A stretch of DNA of 42,543 nt from Bdellovibrionales bacterium (GTDB lineage: Bacteria > Bdellovibrionota > UBA1018 > CAIMNF01): positions 1-42,543 of the forward strand of contig CANBTI010000015.1 of assembly GCA_947372355.1 (NCBI GenBank). The letters are read 5' to 3'. Position numbers and translations under genes: made by a program. Of this stretch, positions 40,337 to 42,543 are shown one piece after another (the first letter of the stretch is position 1; each line of letters begins with the position of its first letter). The notes beneath the pieces are model-generated. The model had not been told where the DNA came from. It ran no database searches and saw nothing but the letters and a program-made list of their open reading frames with translations.

Positions 40337-40722
40337 TTTAATTTCTCCAATGCTTCCTTTTGTGAATCAAAACTCAATTCCCGATCTGCACGCTTAAGAC
40401 TTACCCATTTAAAATCAGTGTGTTCTTTTGAATCAATTTTAATCGACGCAGGTTTTTTCTTTAAAATAAAGGCGTACCCATGTTCAATGGCATGCCCCCA
40501 TCTCCCATCATACTCGAAAGAGAAATCTAAGGGTAGCATCTCTCCATGTTTACCCGTGAGACCAGTCTCCTCAAAGGTCTCTCGCATGGCGCAGTCCAAT
40601 AACTTTTCTTTTTTCTCTACATTTGCAGTGATGGGATGCCAACCACCACCTCGATCGGAAACCACTTTCAAGAGGAGTACTTCATCATCGTGAACTACCC
40701 AAACCTGAACTTTTTTAATCAT
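40315..40722 (-). CDS. NUDIX hydrolase (NudB/MutT-like)
   Basis: The 135 residues carry a NUDIX box variant: ANVEKKEKLLDCAMRETFEETGL, given here as ANVEKKE and AMRETFEETGL, where the usual first Gly is replaced but the REUxEExGU core is intact. VVSDRGGGWHPIT resembles the substrate loop of dihydroneopterin-triphosphate or dATP pyrophosphohydrolases (NudB). Such enzymes hydrolyse nucleoside diphosphates linked to other moieties. The gene overlaps both neighbours (mutS2 by 22 bp and the MFS gene by 4 bp), so the three are co-transcribed. Confidence 0.88.
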   Translation of the reverse strand: MIKKVQVWVVHDDEVLLLKVVSDRGGGWHPITANVEKKEKLLDCAMRETFEETGLTGKHGEMLPLDFSFEYDGRWGHAIEHGYAFILKKKPASIKIDSKEHTDFKWVSLKRADRELSFDSQKEALEKLKCIRSKI

Positions 40723-41939
40723 ACATGCTCAACATAATTGAGATCTTTTCCGAAAGAATCTTTTAAGAAATAAACGGAGATGAAAGCAACCACACTCATC
40801 ACACCACCCACTAAAAGAGCCGAGTTCACTAACCCAAAATGAGGTTTTAACGTGAGTAGTACCAAACTCATGGGAACCAGTGAAAATCGAATGAAGTTAG
40901 GAACGCTGGTAGCAACCGTAGCCCTCAAATTAGTTCCGAATTGTTCTGCAGCCATAGTTACAATCACAGCCCAGTAGCCGCCTGTGATCCCAAGCAAAAT
41001 GCAAACACCATAAAGTACTTTTGAGCTCACGCCATTCATTCCAAATAAATACAAAATTGAAACGAGAAAATTCAAAACCACAAAAAGTTTAACTGCCTGA
41101 TTTCTACTCTTGATCAACTGGCTCAGCACGCCACTTCCAAAATCTCCAAACACAAAACCCAAGTAGCAATACATGATCGCTTTTGAGGTGAGGATGGGAT
41201 CAGCGATATTAAAAGTTTTTGCAAATTCGGGAGAATAAGTCACTAAAATCCCAATCGTGAACCAAATTGGAACTCCTGCAAGAATACAAAAAACAAATCG
41301 TCTAAATCGATCTGCATGAGTAAATAACTTTAAAAAATTTCCGCGGGATACCGCATGCGACTTCTTAGATTCATGAAAGATTCCCGATTCCACCACACCA
41401 ATGCGAAGTAAGAGTAATGCAAAACCAAGTGCCCCACCAATTTTAAAGGCTAAACGCCAATCAAACACTTGAGCCACCCATCCACCTACCACTGCGCCAG
41501 TCACTCCCACCGTTGCAACAAACATTGTTCCATAACCACGAAGATGAGTGGGCAACACTTCGGCAACCAATGTAATCCCAGCACCAAGTTCACCCGCTAG
41601 ACCAAGTCCTGCAAAAAATCGGCAAAAAGCATATTGAGTAAAATTTCCTGCATAACCGTTTAGAAAGTTGGCTACGGAATAAATGAAAATCGAACCAAAC
41701 AATACAGAAAGACGTCCTTTTTTATCAGCAAGCATCCCCCATCCAATTCCACCTAACATGAGGCCTGTCATCTGGATGTTATTGAGCATGGCTCCCACTT
41801 CAAGCTCACGTCCCGCATAACCGATGGAACGCAAACTCTCTACACGAACAATACTAAATAAAAGGAGATCATAAATATCAACAAAATAACCTAAAGCTGC
41901 AACGATCACTGCCGCATTCAAGAAACTTATTTTTTTCAT
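40719..41939 (-). CDS. MFS transporter, metabolite:H+ symporter-like
   Basis: The 406 residues form about 12 membrane segments in two halves. MLADKKGRLSVLFG is the MFS loop 2-3 motif (GxLaDrxGRr), and GLGLAGELGAGITLVAEVLP is the conserved TM4-5 stretch with a charged residue. The order LGYFVDIYDLLLF at the start and the size fit the metabolite:H+ symporter/sugar transporter group. The substrate is unknown. It is coupled to the NUDIX gene by a 4-bp overlap (40719-40722). Confidence 0.88.
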   Translation of the reverse strand: MKKISFLNAAVIVAALGYFVDIYDLLLFSIVRVESLRSIGYAGRELEVGAMLNNIQMTGLMLGGIGWGMLADKKGRLSVLFGSIFIYSVANFLNGYAGNFTQYAFCRFFAGLGLAGELGAGITLVAEVLPTHLRGYGTMFVATVGVTGAVVGGWVAQVFDWRLAFKIGGALGFALLLLRIGVVESGIFHESKKSHAVSRGNFLKLFTHADRFRRFVFCILAGVPIWFTIGILVTYSPEFAKTFNIADPILTSKAIMYCYLGFVFGDFGSGVLSQLIKSRNQAVKLFVVLNFLVSILYLFGMNGVSSKVLYGVCILLGITGGYWAVIVTMAAEQFGTNLRATVATSVPNFIRFSLVPMSLVLLTLKPHFGLVNSALLVGGVMSVVAFISVYFLKDSFGKDLNYVEHV

Positions 41940-41947
41940 CTTTTCGA

Positions 41948-42543
41948 TTACTTATTCGTTGCTGAAATCGCTTGATGAGCCGGCGCTACAGCCAACCAAT
42001 CTTTCATGATGTTGATTGATTCTTGAAGGTACGGATTTTTGAGCCACAACTCACGACGACCTTGAGCGGTGTTTCCTTTTTCCTTCTTCTCTTTGCGCTT
42101 GTCTTTATCTTTGCCAGATTTATTCATGATATCTGCAACTTTAACCCAGCCCTCATTTTTCTTGATGTCTTCAAGATCTTTTACAATTTCTTTGAAGTCT
42201 GAATTATCAACAACACGCTTAGAAGATTTTTCTTTCAAAACTTTCACCAAATCATCATTGATGGGCTTCCATGCTTCATGAGGATCTTTAGAGTTAGCGG
42301 TATCTACAGTAATGAATGCTTCTGTTTTAGTAGGAGGAAGAGCATAATCCATATACTTCTCGCCCATATCATCGATATCCAAGTAAGTTGGCATCGTCAC
42401 ATCGGCACTCACTCCACCAAATTGAGTGGAAACACCTGCAGGAAGATAAAACATTTGCGTTGTTAATTTCATTGCGCCTAATCCTAGAGGAAGTGGATTC
42501 AACACTTGAACGCTACCTTTTCCGTAAGTGTGATCTCCACCCA
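41948..42543 (-). CDS. C-terminal part of a tail-specific (S41) protease (partial)
   Basis: The coding frame runs to the window end without a start, so the N-terminal part lies outside. At the edge it reads GGDHTYGKGSVQVLNPLPLG. The GKGSVQ segment, with its catalytic lysine, is diagnostic of C-terminal-processing proteases of family S41. The next part, QFGGVSADVTMP, is the family's conserved substrate strand. The rest has a charged helical tail with DKDKRKEKKEKG, similar to E. coli Prc. Such proteases degrade periplasmic proteins from the C-terminus. The gene ends 9 bp before the MFS gene. Confidence 0.85.
   Translation of the reverse strand, partial: GGDHTYGKGSVQVLNPLPLGLGAMKLTTQMFYLPAGVSTQFGGVSADVTMPTYLDIDDMGEKYMDYALPPTKTEAFITVDTANSKDPHEAWKPINDDLVKVLKEKSSKRVVDNSDFKEIVKDLEDIKKNEGWVKVADIMNKSGKDKDKRKEKKEKGNTAQGRRELWLKNPYLQESINIMKDWLAVAPAHQAISATNK

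Overview
The window looks like chromosomal DNA of a low-GC, Gram-negative bacterium, most likely a Bdellovibrio-like member of the Bdellovibrionota. This rests on the many Sec-exported proteins, a TIGR02147-like regulator start at the left edge, several exported metallopeptidases and the general gene repertoire. It is an inference from gene content, because no rRNA or other marker gene is present. I found no tRNA, rRNA or CRISPR array.

Layout. (1) 1-12360 is an accessory island. It holds one large exported protein on the + strand (1501-4703, split by a frameshift) and about twelve small minus-strand genes for unrelated, mostly unrecognised exported proteins. Many of these genes carry the same 5' module: an ~80-bp repeat with a 12-bp stem-loop, then a conserved AACGGAGAATTT ribosome-binding stretch, then a similar signal peptide. 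A gene remnant and a 62-bp duplication lie in the same region. (2) 12374-20910 is conserved housekeeping DNA: an MBL-fold hydrolase, an EEP phosphatase/nuclease, an S1/P1-nuclease/phospholipase C-like protein, glutamate dehydrogenase, D-Ala-D-Ala ligase, topoisomerase I and a pyroglutamyl-peptidase-like enzyme. (3) 20912-27273 holds two photolyase-family genes, a ZIP metal transporter, an RluA-type pseudouridine synthase, an RlmI-like methyltransferase and a predicted RNase-H-fold protein. (4) 27293-35643 holds two overlapping zinc-peptidase genes, an RGG-rich protein, a beta-barrel-like outer-membrane protein, a sigma54-activator-like AAA+ protein without the GAFTGA loop, a response regulator, a SprT-like protein and an M14 carboxypeptidase. 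(5) 35705-37673 is a mobile-DNA scar: a truncated ORF6N gene, the tail of an IS transposase, palindromes, a TumE/TumA-like toxin-antitoxin pair and one more small exported protein. (6) 37892-42543 holds mutS2, a NUDIX hydrolase and an MFS transporter in one overlapping run, then the end of a tail-specific (S41) protease.

The two most notable observations are these. First, one promoter/leader/signal-peptide cassette is attached to a series of unrelated small exported proteins. Second, there is an exported fusion of a permuted papain-like domain with an IucA/IucC (siderophore synthetase)-like domain. Its two reading frames are joined exactly at an in-frame A AAA AAC slippery heptamer.
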